Source: Epiperipatus broadwayi (Eukaryota; Onychophora; Udeonychophora; Euonychophora; Peripatidae). Taken from it: a stretch of DNA of 64,000 bases. The notes beneath the pieces are model-generated. The model was not told where the DNA came from and made no database searches. It was given only the letters and a program-made list of their open reading frames with translations. Made by a program: the position numbers and the translations under genes. Below, piece after piece: positions 36,431 through 49,743 of the stretch (positions are counted from its first letter, which is position 1; each line of letters starts with the position of its first letter). The stretch spans positions 12,583,254 to 12,647,253 of the forward strand of contig JAQFVV010006197.1 in NCBI GenBank assembly GCA_028023455.1. Reading direction: 5' to 3'.

Positions 36431-37654
36431 CTGTAACAATACTAGTTTGTCCAGCATTCTCCACAGATTTCTTTTCACAAAAGCTTAAGTCAGGTAAATG
36501 TTCTGAACCTAAAGTATCTGTTGAAGACTTTTGTTAACATATAATAGAATCTAGATTTAATATTTTCTTTGTCTTATTTATGATTTGTTCCATTTTGTTA
36601 CTTGTTTTTTTTAATATGTGGATACAAACAGTACATTTACATTTATGAAACAAATATGAATAATAGTTTAAAAACTTAAAATTATTGTTTTAAAAACTAA
36701 GAAAATATTTTTATTAATAAAAACCTACATTTGTCAAAAATACATTAAAAGTTTCTATTTTAATTTTTTCTCTATTCCATTCTATCAAACACCAGATGGC
36801 TTGAATAAATATAATATTTAATTTCACAGATAATAAATCTGTTGTGTGAGAAAAAGTTGGTATAGAGATTAAAATGAAAATAGAATAACAAAAATAAAAA
36901 AATTTCAACATATTTTGATAGGAAACAGCACAATCCAAGAATGATACAGTATAGGCAATACTTGTCAGATTTCAATAATTAAAAAACTGAGTTTGCTTGA
37001 GGAATATATTATTGAAAAACAGCATGATATAAAGTTCTTATGGCTAAAACAATTTCTATAATGTTCAGAAAAATTTTATATGATATGAAATATTTGCAAC
37101 ATTAAGACCTCTATGACATTTATTTGATAATAAAGTGTTTTAAAAAGGGGCAAGCAAATAGCTGACAAAAAGTGAGAAGGGTTTCTATGCTACTACTGTT
37201 TGCAATGTACTGATAATGAAATGGAGCAAGTATACAATCAGAATATCAGTGAAAATTTTGTCAAGAGTTGTCTTTTGTAGGCTTATATTTTATTTTACTT
37301 CTACAATCATTTACATCTATTTATTAATTTCTTTTCTACATTATTTTAGTTATCTTCAAATTAGCTAAAGTTAATTTGCAAATTTTTGAGTAAGATTTAC
37401 TACATTATTTTCAAAAAGAAAAAGGCAGGGGAGATATTTTTTCTACTTTACACTTTTTAAAAATCTTTTAAAAAGAATAAAAACTAACCCTATATCAAAT
37501 TACCACCCAAATGACAACCAATCCAGACAAACTCCAAGTTTCTTCTTTCCTAGCCTTTAATCTATTCTTAAGTTAACATGTGCAACTAATAATATATTAA
37601 AATTCATTTTCAAAGTATTACTGAATTGATTCATTACCCTGAGTAGTTTGTAGT

Positions 37655-37765
37655 GTTAGATGACGGGCTCAAGAGCTAATAGTCTATAGATCAAATCTTA
37701 ACTCTGCCAATTCCAGTGAGCAAATGCCATATAACTTCCAAGTAATATTCACTTATTGCACTATA
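37655..37765 (+). repeat. Possible tRNA-derived SINE
   Basis: TGTTAGATGACGGGCTC and AGATCAAATCTTAACTC are placed like pol III A and B boxes. Worn, so low confidence. Confidence 0.35.
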
Positions 37766-38889
37766 TAAAAATTATTTTAAATATTTCATTATATACAATT
37801 GATACCAATAATAAACTAATATAAATTTCTCATAAACTAGTATAAATTTCTCATCTTATTTCAATACAGAGCTATATATTATTATGTGAAATTAGCAGAG
37901 GATAAAGATTCCAAATTAATTTAGATTAGTCAAATGAGTATTAGTATATTGACTGTAAAAACAAATAATATAATTGTAATATAATGTGACATTCATTAAT
38001 GACTCATGTTATTGAAAATAATAATCATTTTGTGATCTCAAATAGGCAATATTTAATAAATTTTTGCACTAATGGTAGCAAAGATGTCATACTTTTACAG
38101 GCACTAAGTCCTTATATTTTGCTACAAATCAATACCTTAAAATAAGTAGAGCAGTTTATTGCAGGATATACCATTTAAATCTTACTTTATTACTATCATC
38201 ATTAATTCATTGGAAATTTGATCCATTTTAAGAATTTCAATATTTGATTTTTTTTCCTAGAATAAAATAAATAAGTTAAAACACTTTAGATATCCTCTAT
38301 TGAACAATAAACTATTTTCCAATATATCTGTATATTTCATCTTTGAAATAGTGGCATAAAGTCATTGGTGAAAAGAAATGAAACTGAATTCACTTATTTA
38401 AATATAATGTATAGTATTTTCAGATATAAAAACCAATTGTAAATAACAAACAGTACCTGATCAAGAGATTATAGAATAAGATATTGGTTCAAGAAGACTA
38501 GATACTATTTACAATAATATACAGATTTTTCTATGGCTCAATTTCTCTTCTTCAATCACTTAAATTATTATAGAGCCTGGCCATAAAGAGCACCTCATGA
38601 CATAGGATATCTTATAGTAAAAGTGATAATGGCCTTGCACATTTGTGCAACAACATTTCCACCCTTTAACTATATGCAGAGCACTTCTGACTTTTTTTCT
38701 TTTGTTTTTAGCTCAAGCCCTCAAGAATTAAGAAAGCAATGACATGGACAGACTTGTTGGCTGGCAGTTCTTAGTTGCAAATTTTGCTTGAGGCAATACA
38801 ATTACTAATAAGTTTGCTGGGTTTGAAATTGAGTGAGATAGAAATTTCAGCTGGAAAAGATTGTTATTACCCTGCCTTTTATGGAAATA

Positions 38890-41870
38890 AAAGATCCTAG
38901 AAAATGTCTAAAAATGGCCTATATTGCAGACATTGGCTAGGTTATCATGCCGGGTGATTACTCATTTCAATGGTATAAATAATAATATTATTATTAAGCA
39001 TAATTTCAGTAGCAGTAAAGCAGGAGGCAGTGGTAGTAGAAAAGAGAAGTATTATAAATCTAATTTTTCTAAATATATATATATATATGCAATGAGTGAA
39101 TTTTACTTTATACAAACTCTTCAAGATCAGAAAAAGTACTGCACTGATGGTTAAGGAGCTGCTTTTGATGAAACTCATATCCCAAAGGAAGGAAGTTTAA
39201 TGGAATAGATAGATGGACACAAGTTTTTTGGAAAGACAGATCAGTTAGTGAAATGACAATGCATAATGTTTGGATTTGGGGGAAAGTCTAATTTAATATC
39301 TTCTATTGTTGGAATTCCTCATTGTACCAATGAAAGGCTAATGGTGTTAAAACCCAGTCAGTATAATGATATTAGTGCTCATTTTATTAATTCCTATACT
39401 CCAACCTTAAGTTGCTATAACTCAGAAAAGGAAAGTTTTTATTCCATATTAATATTATTACAGCAATACCATTAAAATATCTAGTTTTTCTTCTTGGAGA
39501 CTTTAATACACATGTTGGTATAAATAGTAGACTGGCCAAAAGTTATTGGAAATAATATTGGTGCTGTAAATCAAAATAGGCTGGTATTATTGAATTTTTG
39601 CACATGTGGATTGATTATCTCAAATATATTGTTTAAGGGAAAAAATCACTACAAAAGAACATGGATGTACTCATGCTCAAAACAATAACATTTAATAGAT
39701 TACATTAAAGACAACATACAAAAGTTCATATTAAGCAAGCACTTAAAACACAGGTTGTTGAACAATGCAGATTAGTACATTCCACAAATAAAATATTTGC
39801 ATTAAAAATATATATATATATATTTCAAAGATATTCACAATAAACTTGATATTCTTTTGAAGAATGTATTACACGTAGCATTACTATTAAACACTATAAA
39901 TTGCTAAATTGGGATCTTCAAGGCTGTCATATTACTGAAGTATAAAATTCTCCTAAGGAATGTGCTATGGATATTAATAAATCTATTTTTAGGTTACTAA
40001 AAGAAGAATCATGACTATTTTTCTGACAAACATCTTAATATTAATAATTTGATTATAAAAAAACGTTGCCATAATAGACTGAATGTGAAACTTCATAGTA
40101 AATATGAAGATCTAAAGGCAGTTCAACAAGTTACAAGACTTTTTCAATTGTTGGATTAAAACTGCAAAAAAAATCATTCTAGATTTTTTTTTTTTTTTAT
40201 GCATTTAAAGCAGCATATGGATTTAAGAAATAGTATCACAATCCTATTAAATCCATCAATGGTACTCTCTTATATGACAATATTTCAAACAGGTGAAAGA
40301 AATATTTTGATTATCCTTTAAATAGTGATACAAGAATTGGGATAACTTTTAAAGATATATCCATTTTAACTACTCACATTTGGACAAAGATACAACTTAA
40401 TGAACTCAAAATAGCTCTTTGTAATCTTAAAAACTGAAAGGCTTCCAGTTCTGATGAAATATCTGGAGAACATAAAATATGGTGGACTTTAAAAATATTA
40501 GAATATTTAGGAATATATAGATCCATGAAATTGTGCTAATTGATCTTAAGGATGCTTTTATTGTTCCAATTTTTAAAAATAAAGGGAATAGGCATATTTG
40601 CAGCAGTTCTAGTGAAATATCATTATTATACACGACAACTAAGATATCTTCAATTGATTAAGTTGCTTAAAAAAGTATATATAATATACTTGTATTTAAA
40701 TATTCATAAATGAATAGTTATCAGAGACTTAATGTGGTTTTAAATAATCAAGAAGTATTACAAAGATAATTCTTATTGCCAGGCAAATGCAAGAAAAGTG
40801 TCTGGAACAAAGGTATGATTTATATACAGCAAAAAATATGATTCAGTTAATAGGACAGGTATATGGCATTATTTAAAATTGATTGGGTATCTGCCAAAAT
40901 TTATTTATATTATACAGTTTCTACATGATATGATGTGATGAAGTGTTATTATTATAAATGGAAAATAAGAGGCATCTGAAATAAAAGCTGCTGCGAAACA
41001 AGGATGTAGATTTGTTCCAACATTGTTTCCAAATTTTTATGACAGTAGACTTTGGAGTTGTTTATAGATGGTTTAATCAAACAAGATCAAAATGCAATAA
41101 CTAATGGTGTCATTTTTAATTTGAATTAAAACTGAAAAACAAAAACAACTTATTGAATTCTGGATGTACAATAAGGTGATGATTGGGCCATTTTTAACAG
41201 TTCAAGGGTCAATTTACAAGAATGTGCTTAATGTTTTGAATGCAACATATAAAGACTTTGTTTTATTAATTAATATTCAAAAAAAAAACTCTAGTTCTTT
41301 GTCAGCCATGATGGGGAAAAAAAATTTTCAATACCTTTTAGTTTGAATGTTATCAACTCCAGAATATATTGGGGACAACATAGACTCCAATACCTGTTGT
41401 GACTCTTAACAAGTTAAAAGATAATAGTATTTCATCTCAGAAAAACAAATATTATAATTAAATTAGCTGAATATAAAACTGTTATTTTATCTAATTTATT
41501 GTACGGAAGTGAAACTTGGCTAGCTACAGGTGCAATAAAAAAAGGGCACTAGAAAAGTTTCATTTAAGAATATTTCATAAAATTCTAAAAATACAATGGC
41601 AAGAACACAAAATCAATCAATATGTTCTTCAACTTGCTAAATGTGATATTATAGAGTCCACTATTGTAAAATCACAACATTGGATTGAATATGCAAAATG
41701 AATGACAAATGCAACACTTCCTGCAAAAGTGTTTTATGATAAAATACAATTAGACATGGTGTTTAAGAATTTCAGAAAGAAAAATTTTCTGAACAAATTA
41801 AATAGTATCATATGTTCTACATGTGGAAGAATTTGAAAAACTCATTTCTAGAGTAGTTTTCTTTTTTCTT
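38890..41870 (+). pseudogene. LINE with CFDP2-type endonuclease and RT
   Basis: A plus-strand non-LTR retrotransposon, decayed but readable from end to end. The endonuclease shows FDETHIPKEGSLME (about 39153-39200), ERLMVLKPSQYNDISAHFIN then YTPTLSC (39322-39410), LGDFNTHVG (about 39490-39520), and RTWMYSC..Q.HLIDYIKDN (39658-39715). The reverse transcriptase shows LNELKIALCNLKN..ASSSDEISGEH (40393-40470), KKYDSVNRTGIWHYLKLIGY (about 40830-40890), AAAKQGC..VPTLFPNFYDS (40990-41050) and YCTEVKLG or LYGSETW-like sequence (about 41500-41520). A C-terminal ICSTCGRI...THF finger closes the protein (41810-41850). The endonuclease resembles the domain captured in mammalian CFDP2, which derives from an RTE/BovB-type LINE. 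Exact clade needs phylogeny. Dozens of stops and frameshifts. Confidence 0.8.
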
Positions 41871-41879
41871 TTGAGTTAA

Positions 41880-44630
41880 TTAGAATGGATGACTTTTTTA
41901 AGTGTGGCTGTTTATTCTTTTATTACATTTTAATTACTTTAATGAACATCATGTGATTCCAACAAAGAATAAAGTATATATAATGCTTTAATTATTTTTA
42001 TTGTAAAGTAAAAATAATGAGTACACTAAATATATTTACTAAGATTATTTTTAAAATGGAAGAATGAAGTCCATGTTTTAATTTATTAGAATTACAAACT
42101 CCAGTAAAACCTGTCTAATTGTAATAGATTTAACTCAACTATTTTAATATGTCAATAACAGTAACATAACTAACTGCTACCAAACTAGGAAATAAACAAC
42201 TTTTCATTCTTTTTGACATGAATATTTATTTTTAATTCATTCAATTTCCCAAATAATTGAAGGAGGTGGGGAGGCAGTACAAAGTATGCACTGTGTATAA
42301 TTTTCTTATGAAGTGTAGCTTTTGAAATAATTTTAATCTACGTTTTAAAGTTTTAATTTACATAAAACAATAAATCTCTACAAACATTAAACAAAAAATC
42401 TGTCTTATAATTTTAAATCAGATAAAATATTTAAATATTAAATTTAAATTGGAAAAAAAAAAAAATTATTTGCTATAATTTTAATCGGAATTGCTCAATA
42501 TCTTCAATGTTATCTAATGAAGATATTAATCTAGAAATAAACTCCAGTATAAAAAAAGTCAAATAAAATTTAAGTTAATTTTAAATTTCTTTAATTTTTG
42601 TCTAGATTTCTACTACTATAATGGTTTTCTTAATATATTACTAATATCTAAATGCGTAGCAGTATAGATAGATAGATATTAGTATTATTTTGAACTAGGC
42701 AGAGAAAGCAGGCATAAACTATTACAATAATATAAATTTTATGGATAGACAAAATGTCATTTCATTGGATGTGTTGGCAGTATCTAATAATAATAAAAAT
42801 ATTTTATGACTTCCTCTATTTACTTTCAATTTTGCATTAGGAGAAGTAATCAATTTATTTTACTCTACAAATCATCTATTATAAAGTAAACTCCATACTC
42901 AAATTCTAAAGAATATAAAAAATAAGGAATATGGTATCACCATCTAATATATTACTTTAATTCAATTATAATGTAAGAGAAAGTTGTGAAATAAGTTAAA
43001 TAAAGTGAATTACTGCTCCTAATGCAGAATTAAAAGAGACTATCCTAGTTAATATAAGAATTCTATAATATTCTATTTTTTAACACTACTGTAATTTTGA
43101 AACAATAATATTCATAATTATTGGAAATTAGCCAAATGATCATCAAAAAAAAAAACTGTAACAATACATTTTTCTTTCCAAACAGAACTAAGTATTAATG
43201 CAAATTATTCCCCACCAAAAAATCACATTTTTCAGTTTAATTATCATATAACTAGTTTAATGGCTATATAACTCATAAGTTTGCTTATATCTCTTAACTT
43301 CACTCTATAATGCCATTTTTACCTTTTTATAATTTGAATATTTTCAAAAATATCAAATAACTCACTTCACTCACATAAATTCCTTTTCAAGTCATATGGA
43401 ATAAACATTAAATTTTCTTTTTCATCTTAACAACAATCTAAAGACATTTCTCATTTTTTATTTTACTATCAAACTTCCACTTTTTATTAATCCTATTTAG
43501 ATGATGGACCATGATATTAATATTTACTTTTTATATTTTTATATAACAAATCTGACACCATATTAATGCTAATGTAGACTCTTCATTTTATTCTCAATCT
43601 ATATTTTGTTCTTTTATCTAGTTATAACATAGCTAATAGTATCTTTACCATATATTCTTCATCTCTCATCACATGATTGCATTTGTAATCTTGATTCAGG
43701 AATCTTTTCACCAACTGGTGTCACCCTTGCTTCATCCTCACCATGTAATCCCTTAGTCTATTCCTTCTCACTATATATATATATATATCCATCAAAATAT
43801 CTTATTTTATACCTGCTATGGTAATCAAGATTGTTTCTAGATTTATATCAATATTAAACACAAAACACTTTCAACTTTTATCATTTAAAAGTGCTCTTTA
43901 GATTGGGGGGGGGGGGGTGATCTAACAGTAATTTGTCTAACTAAAACTAGTGAAAAGTACTGCATATGTTCCATTTAACCATTAGTATAGAAATAATGAA
44001 ATCAATATTAACCATCATACATTATGGTTTAAACTAGTAATTAATCAATTTTTGACTTAAATGAATATTTGAATAAAGGGAAAATTTTAAATTGAACTTT
44101 TAAAACAAACTTATCACATGAAATAATGATAAACAACAGATTTCAAAAGACTTAACATGATACATAAAATAAAAAATATTATTACAAAATAAATTATTTG
44201 ATCTTATGTAATAAGTTTGAAAATCTTATACTTACAATAATTGTAGTTACATTAATAAAATCATTTATGAATTCACACCACACACAAAAAAACATACAGA
44301 TAATAACATTGTTGCAGTGATTGAATAGATTAAAATTACATGATAATATTGTAAGCCATATTGAATAGAAATATAAAAAATGGTACTTGTTTAAGTAGAT
44401 GATCTACTATTGTTGCTTTCAGCTACTAGAGGGTGTATTTTGCAACTTTAAAACTAATTAACAAAAAATTAAATTATACTATACAAAAAATGTACTTATT
44501 TGTACAAATATAAATACAAAATAATAAAATATAATAAATTTTGAACTTTCATTTCCTTTAATGCTTTAAATTAATAAGACTTTTATAATATAATATCAAA
44601 AATGTCAAGTAGACAAAAGTAATAAGTTTT
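41880..44630. other. AT-rich spacer with homopolymer G run
   Basis: No gene recognised. A run of 13 G lies at 43905-43917 and (TA)n at 43773-43788. Confidence 0.5.
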
Positions 44631-44639
44631 GTCTATGCT

Positions 44640-44710
44640 CTTAAGTTGTTATATAGGAAGTCAATTAGCACAATGGTAAATGTAAGTATAAACTTCCATT
44701 CAAGGTGAAT
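44640..44710 (+). repeat. Possible SINE head
   Basis: CAATTAGCACAATGGTAAAT has A-box-like form. A related sequence (GAATTACTGCAATGATAAAT) lies at about 46543 on the other side of the Penelope-like element, within flanks that resemble each other. Confidence 0.3.
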
Positions 44711-44926
44711 ATATTAAATTTCAATTTTAAATTGACTGAATTAATTTTCTCAAGACAAAACCATCTATTCATTTTTTTAATTATCTTGTAAAAGAATTAT
44801 ATTATTCCCAAGTATGCAATATTATAGATTTATTGTATTAAAAACTATATAATAAATTCAAGACTCTTCTTATATGTCTGTATATTAATAATATAATAAA
44901 AAAACACACAATTACTTCTCTATAAA

Positions 44927-44977
44927 GCTGCTTTAACATTTCAACCAACAGACTGGTTTTCATCAGAAAGTAACAGC
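44927..44977 (-). ncRNA. Hammerhead-like motif, left arm
   Basis: On the minus strand CTGATGA (44966-44960) is followed by a stem AACCA/TGGTT with loop GTCTGT and then GAAA. Flanking GCTG..CTTT and AAAGCAGC can pair as stem I with a 3-nt bulge. Stem III would be minimal (TGTT only) and there is an extra A after CTGATGA, so activity is doubtful. Hammerhead motifs have been reported in the terminal repeats of Penelope-like elements. Confidence 0.45.
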
Positions 44978-45299
44978 AAAATGGCTATTTCCAGAATTTA
45001 AACACTAAAATATTACAAATTGTTGACTATCAGATAACAAAACTAATTCCTATAGACTAAAAATCTTTACAAAACTTTGTATAAAAAATATTTACAAAAC
45101 TTTGTATAAAAAAATACAAAAAAAAAAAAAAACACTTTCACAAAAAACTTTTTATAAGAAAGTAAAACCATACATATATTATTATATACTAAAAAACCAT
45201 AAAAATATACTATTATATACGTACACACAAAAACTGTATAGATATTTTACTATATGTATTTTACTATATACATATATAACTTATACATATATATTTTTA

Positions 45300-45977
45300 T
45301 ATATATTTTAACCAGCAGACAGTTAATAAATATACCACTGGTTCTTACCTTCAATGATGATTTACCTAATATTAACCAAATATTATGGAAACCTTTTAAT
45401 ATATTAAATTCCACAGATTATCTGAGATGTTTTTCCCTATTCACCTAAGGTTGTATATCGTAGACATAGGACATTTAGGGATAGACTTGTAAGAACAGAT
45501 TTTGGCACTAATTTTGTGTCAGGAAAGGGATGTTTTTCATGTGAGGACAAGAGATATCTTACATGCAAACATATTATTGTTACGAAGATGGTTCAGGGAG
45601 ATACCATTCATGATTTTAAATGGCATATCCCCAGCTATGTCAATTGTAAATATATGAACTTGGTATATTTAATAGAATGTATTAGGTGCTTGAGTCGTTA
45701 CATAGGTGAGTCAGCAAACAGTCTACATATTAGAATGACCAACCATAGGTTTGATGTTTTACATGAAAATGAAGATAAACCAATTTCTAAACTTTTCAAT
45801 TTACCTGATCAATCGATTGATGATTTAAGAGTGGTTATATTGGCAGATAATTTTTCTTCCATGAGAGAAAGAAAACAGAAGGAAAATTTTTTTATTTTTA
45901 AATTTAAGACATTATATCCTCATGGTATGAATATGAGTATAGGTACTATCACATCCTTGAATTACCTAGTTTTCTAG
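45300..45977 (+). pseudogene. Penelope-like GIY-YIG endonuclease, one frameshift
   Basis: The coding remnant starts after the RT with IPLVLTFNDDLPNINQILWK (about 45331), a known pre-endonuclease block. A frameshift near 45440 leads into PKVVYRRHRTFRDRLVRTDF (45444-45503), matching the conserved FRRPxNLRDxLV segment. GCFSC...CKH gives a Cys-rich linker. The catalytic domain shows NLVYLIECIRC and RYIGES (GIY-YIG strands, 45657-45715), HIRMTNHR (catalytic Arg) and ENFFIFKFKTLYPHGMN (catalytic Glu and terminal GMN, about 45880-45935). From 45516 to 45977 the frame is uninterrupted for 153 codons with all four catalytic elements present. This is the best-preserved protein domain in the window. Confidence 0.85.
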
Positions 45978-46348
45978 GGATTTTTTTTTTTTTGTTTCCT
46001 GAGGAATAATTTATAGGTGGACTAGCACAAAATATATATATATGTATAAGTTATATATGTATAAATATATATATGTATAAGTTATATATGTATATAGTAA
46101 TATATATATATTAGAATATATAGTTTTTTTTGGTGTGTACATATATAATAGTATATTGTTATGTTTTTTTTAATATATAATATGTGTGGTTTTAGTTGTT
46201 GTTTTTTAAGTTTTTTGTGAAAGAGTTTTTTTTTGTATTTTTTATACAAAGTTTTGTAAATATTTTTAGCCTATAGGAATTAGTTTTGTTATCTGATACA
46301 TAATTGTTTGCAATATTTTAATGCTTAAATTCTGGAAATAGCCATTTT

Positions 46349-46397
46349 GCTGTGCTTTCTGATGAAAACCAGTCTGCAGGTTGAAATATTAAAGCAG
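46349..46397 (+). ncRNA. Hammerhead-like motif, right arm
   Basis: The mirror copy of the left-arm motif: CTGATGA (46359-46365), stem AACC/GGTT, GAAA, with CTTT/AAAG closing as stem I. The core words are preserved in both arms although the loop has diverged (AGTCTGCA against AGTCTGTT). Confidence 0.45.
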
Positions 46398-47269
46398 TTT
46401 TATAGAGAGGCAATTGTGTGTTTTTTATTATAATATTTTCCCTTTAGTTAGTTCTTAAATTTATTATTTTTATGTATAATAATAATGTAATAATTAAATA
46501 AAAATGACATTACTTTTGTTATATCTTAAATTGTTATATAGCAAGGGAATTACTGCAATGATAAATATAAAAATGAAATTCCACTGAAAGTGAAAAAGTT
46601 ACTCTTTTTTAAATTAACTCAATCAATTCCCTGAAGGCAGAAGTAGCTAGTACTCATTTTTAATGAGATCAATCAATTTAAAGATGTTGAATATATCCAT
46701 ATTAAATTCTACTTATCACTGCAGAAATTCATTTCCTGTATAACAACTTAGAAGTGTTGACAAGAATTCAGAATTTATTATATAACATTTAGTGCAATAA
46801 ATTCATAATTTTACATATTAAGGATGATATAATTTTTTCATAGAGTAATTAAAAAATAAATACTAGATGGTTTTATTTTGGAAAAATTGGTCAATTTAAA
46901 GTATGGGTTATATATATATATGTGTGTTAATAAAATAATCAATAAGAAATTAAGTTATATACAATAAAGCTATTTATTTGGATAAATATAATTACAAAAA
47001 AATAATCAATTTACTCATGAATATATTTCTTAATTCATTCAAATTTCTATATCACACATTTTCAAAGTGAAAGATTAATCAATAAGAAATTAAATAATTA
47101 TGATATATAATTAATATTTTTAGCTTTAAAAAAGTCTCTGATCTCAAAAAACTTAATCATGAAGCTTTTTATTCTGGGAATTTCAAGATCAGAAACTTGT
47201 AATCATCTCTTATCTATTTCAACTTTATTTTCTATTCCTAAGATATGCCTAGATTCTTATACTCTAGTA

Positions 47270-48790
47270 TATTTATAATTTCCTGCTATCATATCAATCT
47301 ATAAAAAAGGTGCATCTCAAATATGTCACCAAAACTATGAACTCCAATTTAATTCCTTTATTCTCTATATCTGATTTGGCCTCTACCTCTTCAAAAAACC
47401 CAATCATCATCATTTTTAACCATCACTGATTCATTTCAGAATGAAAGTTTCTCCAAGTATCACCAATCAATAACCTTTCTTCGCCACACCAACAAATTTC
47501 TTTATTTCATCCATCCATCTCATGTGGTTTCTTTTTTACAATATTTTGGTATCACACTTAAGATTTCAATTGTCCTGCTTGTACCATGATGCCAATGATA
47601 TCTACTTATTCTCTCATTTATGTATTTCAGTTTTCATCCTATTCCCAACATATATTTCTCCAATATTTCATTGAGTGGTCTGAAATCTCTGTATTGCCCC
47701 TCTATTAAATACCCAAATCGCAGAGCAACAAAAAATTGTATATCTATTTTAAAAATCTTTCTTTCAAAACATACAGACATATTTCATTTTAATATTAAGT
47801 TATTTCTATCAAAAGAACTCATCCAAATTTAATTCTATGATTAATTTCATTCATTATGTTTCCATCTGTATTAATAATCTGATCAAGATATTTATAGTCA
47901 TTCATTTCTTATAACTCATAATTATTAATCTTTATTTTCTTCTGAAAAAAAATTCATTTTACATTCTACTTTTTTACTTTCATCTGATAACTCTTGCAAC
48001 ATTTTCTGAAGCTATGAAACATTATTTCCAAAAACAACCACATCAACTGCAAAAATTAGATGATTTAAATAATCGTTCTTTCATTCTCTTAGCTTCCCAC
48101 TTTAATCCACAAAATACTTTTTGAAAAACTACTGTAAAAAGTTTTGGAGATATAGAATTATCCTATCATATATTCTTATCAATGTGCTACTGTATTTTGA
48201 TAAATATTCTTCAGATATGATAATATCCAGGATCTATATCTTGATATTCTGATGTTTTAATTACTGTAAATGCTTATAGAATCAAATGCCTTTTCATAAT
48301 CCCCAAATACAAAGCATAGTGACAACTCACATTCGTTGATCATTACTATAAATTCTCTCAATACTTGGATGTAATACACTGTGCTAAAAACACTTTAAAG
48401 CCAAATCTGTTCTTTTGATTGACTTAAATTCTAACTTTCCTGTAGGTGAGTTATAATTATCTTAATACAGATGCAAATTATCCATTACACCTTTTATTGT
48501 ACCTATATGCATTCAAAATCTTACATTTCGACTGTCCTGAAGTCTTCTTCAGAGAACTTTAATTTTTATTTTTTTAAAAGTAAAAGAAAGGTTTGTAATC
48601 TTGACACTCTTCCTAAATATTAATATTATTATTGCATTCTTCCAATCATCTGGCATATTTTTATTATTTAGGCATTTAGTCTATAATTTTGTCAATAATT
48701 ATTCTATTTCTTCACTTGTTTTTTTTAAGATATCAATAATAATTCCATTATTTCCTGGAGTTTTTTCCTCTTCTTCATAGACTTAATTAT
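47270..48790 (-). pseudogene. RTE-type reverse transcriptase relic
   Basis: Minus-strand LINE reverse transcriptase in shifting frames. EEEKTPGNNGIIIDILKK (about 48770) and NMPDDWKNAIIILIF (about 48655) are the fingers. A palm fragment LCIWGDYEKAFDSI-like sequence (about 48280-48320) carries the first Asp. YLNHLIFAVDVVVFGNN (about 48030-48085) is the FADD box with its first Asp changed to Val. LQKMLQELSDESKKVECKMN (about 47955-48015) is highly characteristic of the RTE clade. Downstream are RIKFG, a YMLGIG segment and WMK..LLVWRRKVIDWWYLE (about 47450-47520), the usual C-terminal region. No endonuclease was found upstream, so the copy is 5'-truncated. Confidence 0.8.
48521..48560 (-). ncRNA. 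Hammerhead-like relic
   Basis: Minus strand: CTGAAGA, extra A, stem GACT/AGTC around a 7-nt loop, then GAAA and TGT. Same plan (including the extra A) as the motifs in the 45-46 kb element. It interrupts the RTE coding relic, so it may mark a Penelope-type insertion. Confidence 0.35.
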
Positions 48791-48959
48791 ACACCTATTA
48801 TCTCTTCATTTAAAATGCTTGGCAATTCAAAAAATGTAATAATTATAGTAGTCTTGTTCGTTATTATTAAATAATACTTTGTAGTATACTACCATATATT
48901 TCCAAGATGTTCCTCTTTTTAGTAGTAGTTATCTTTTCTTAGTCTTGCTAAAACATACC

Positions 48960-49100
48960 CTGCATGGTTTAGTGCAGTTGAAAGACTATTCAACTTGGGA
49001 TTGGGAAGTCCCAGGATCGATTCTGGTACTCACAGTTCTGGTGCTCCAACTTGTTATGAACTCCTGAACAATAAAGTCATGGGTCTCTTTTTTTTTTATT
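48960..49100 (+). repeat. tRNA-derived SINE
   Basis: A box GTTTAGTGCAGTTG (about 48969) and B box CCCAGGATCGATTCTGG (about 49011) at appropriate spacing, an anticodon-arm-like CAACTTGGGATTGG region, then a tail with CCTGAACAATAAAGTCATGG ending in a T run. The tail wording recurs at 53433-53470. Confidence 0.7.
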
Positions 49101-49743
49101 GCTAAAATAACATATCTTCAAATACCAAGATATTCTATAGTTTTGAAACTGTTATTCACTTCTAAAGTTTTTCCTACAAACTTATAATTATATATTTTTA
49201 TATCATTGTTAACATTTTTGCACCATTTTACAATACTCCAGATATTCAATTCTTTTTAATGATCCATAGATAGCATTACATTAACATTGTATATAATTTT
49301 TAATTATATTCCTTCAATTACTGAAACCAATAATATTCTGAATACTAATATTCACTGTGAAATTATCAGTGTTTTCAATTCCACAAGTTGTATATGTTCT
49401 ATGATAATATCAATGAATATATAACCTAATCTAATCTAAATTTATAAACTTGTTTTACATAAGTAATTTTGATAGCATTATGATATTAGCAAAATAAAAG
49501 TATGATTTACATTCTAGGAGAGAGTCTAAAAAAATTCCTAAGAGATTAAAAAAATTAAACAAAAATTTGGAGATCTTTTATTTACTATCTTTTCTACCCG
49601 ATATCAATAATTTTTAGTGTCAGAAATAGTATTTGATGTTATCAACCTTCTTCATTTATGATTGTTCAAAACATTCAACAAAAAACTAATAAAAAGACTA
49701 CTATATACATAACACATTATTAAATAAACATTTATTTTATATA

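Larger units (their letters stand above)
44888..46437 (+). mobile_element. Penelope-like element with ~380-bp inverted terminal arms
   Basis: The left arm (about 44888-45300) is inverted relative to the right arm (about 46030-46437). For example ACACACAATTACTTCTCTATA on the left matches the complement of TATAGAGAGGCAATTGTGTG on the right. TTTACAAAACTTTGTATAAA on the left matches TTTATACAAAGTTTTGTAAA at 46240. Identity over the outer 170 bp is about 90 percent. The arms enclose an endonuclease ORF. Penelope-like copies often carry terminal pLTR repeats in direct or inverted arrangement, and 5' truncation is common, which fits the missing reverse transcriptase. Confidence 0.8.

Noticed and set aside
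45102-45311. 69-codon Lys/Tyr-rich frame
   Set aside because: It lies in AT-repeat sequence of the Penelope-like left arm and is low-complexity.
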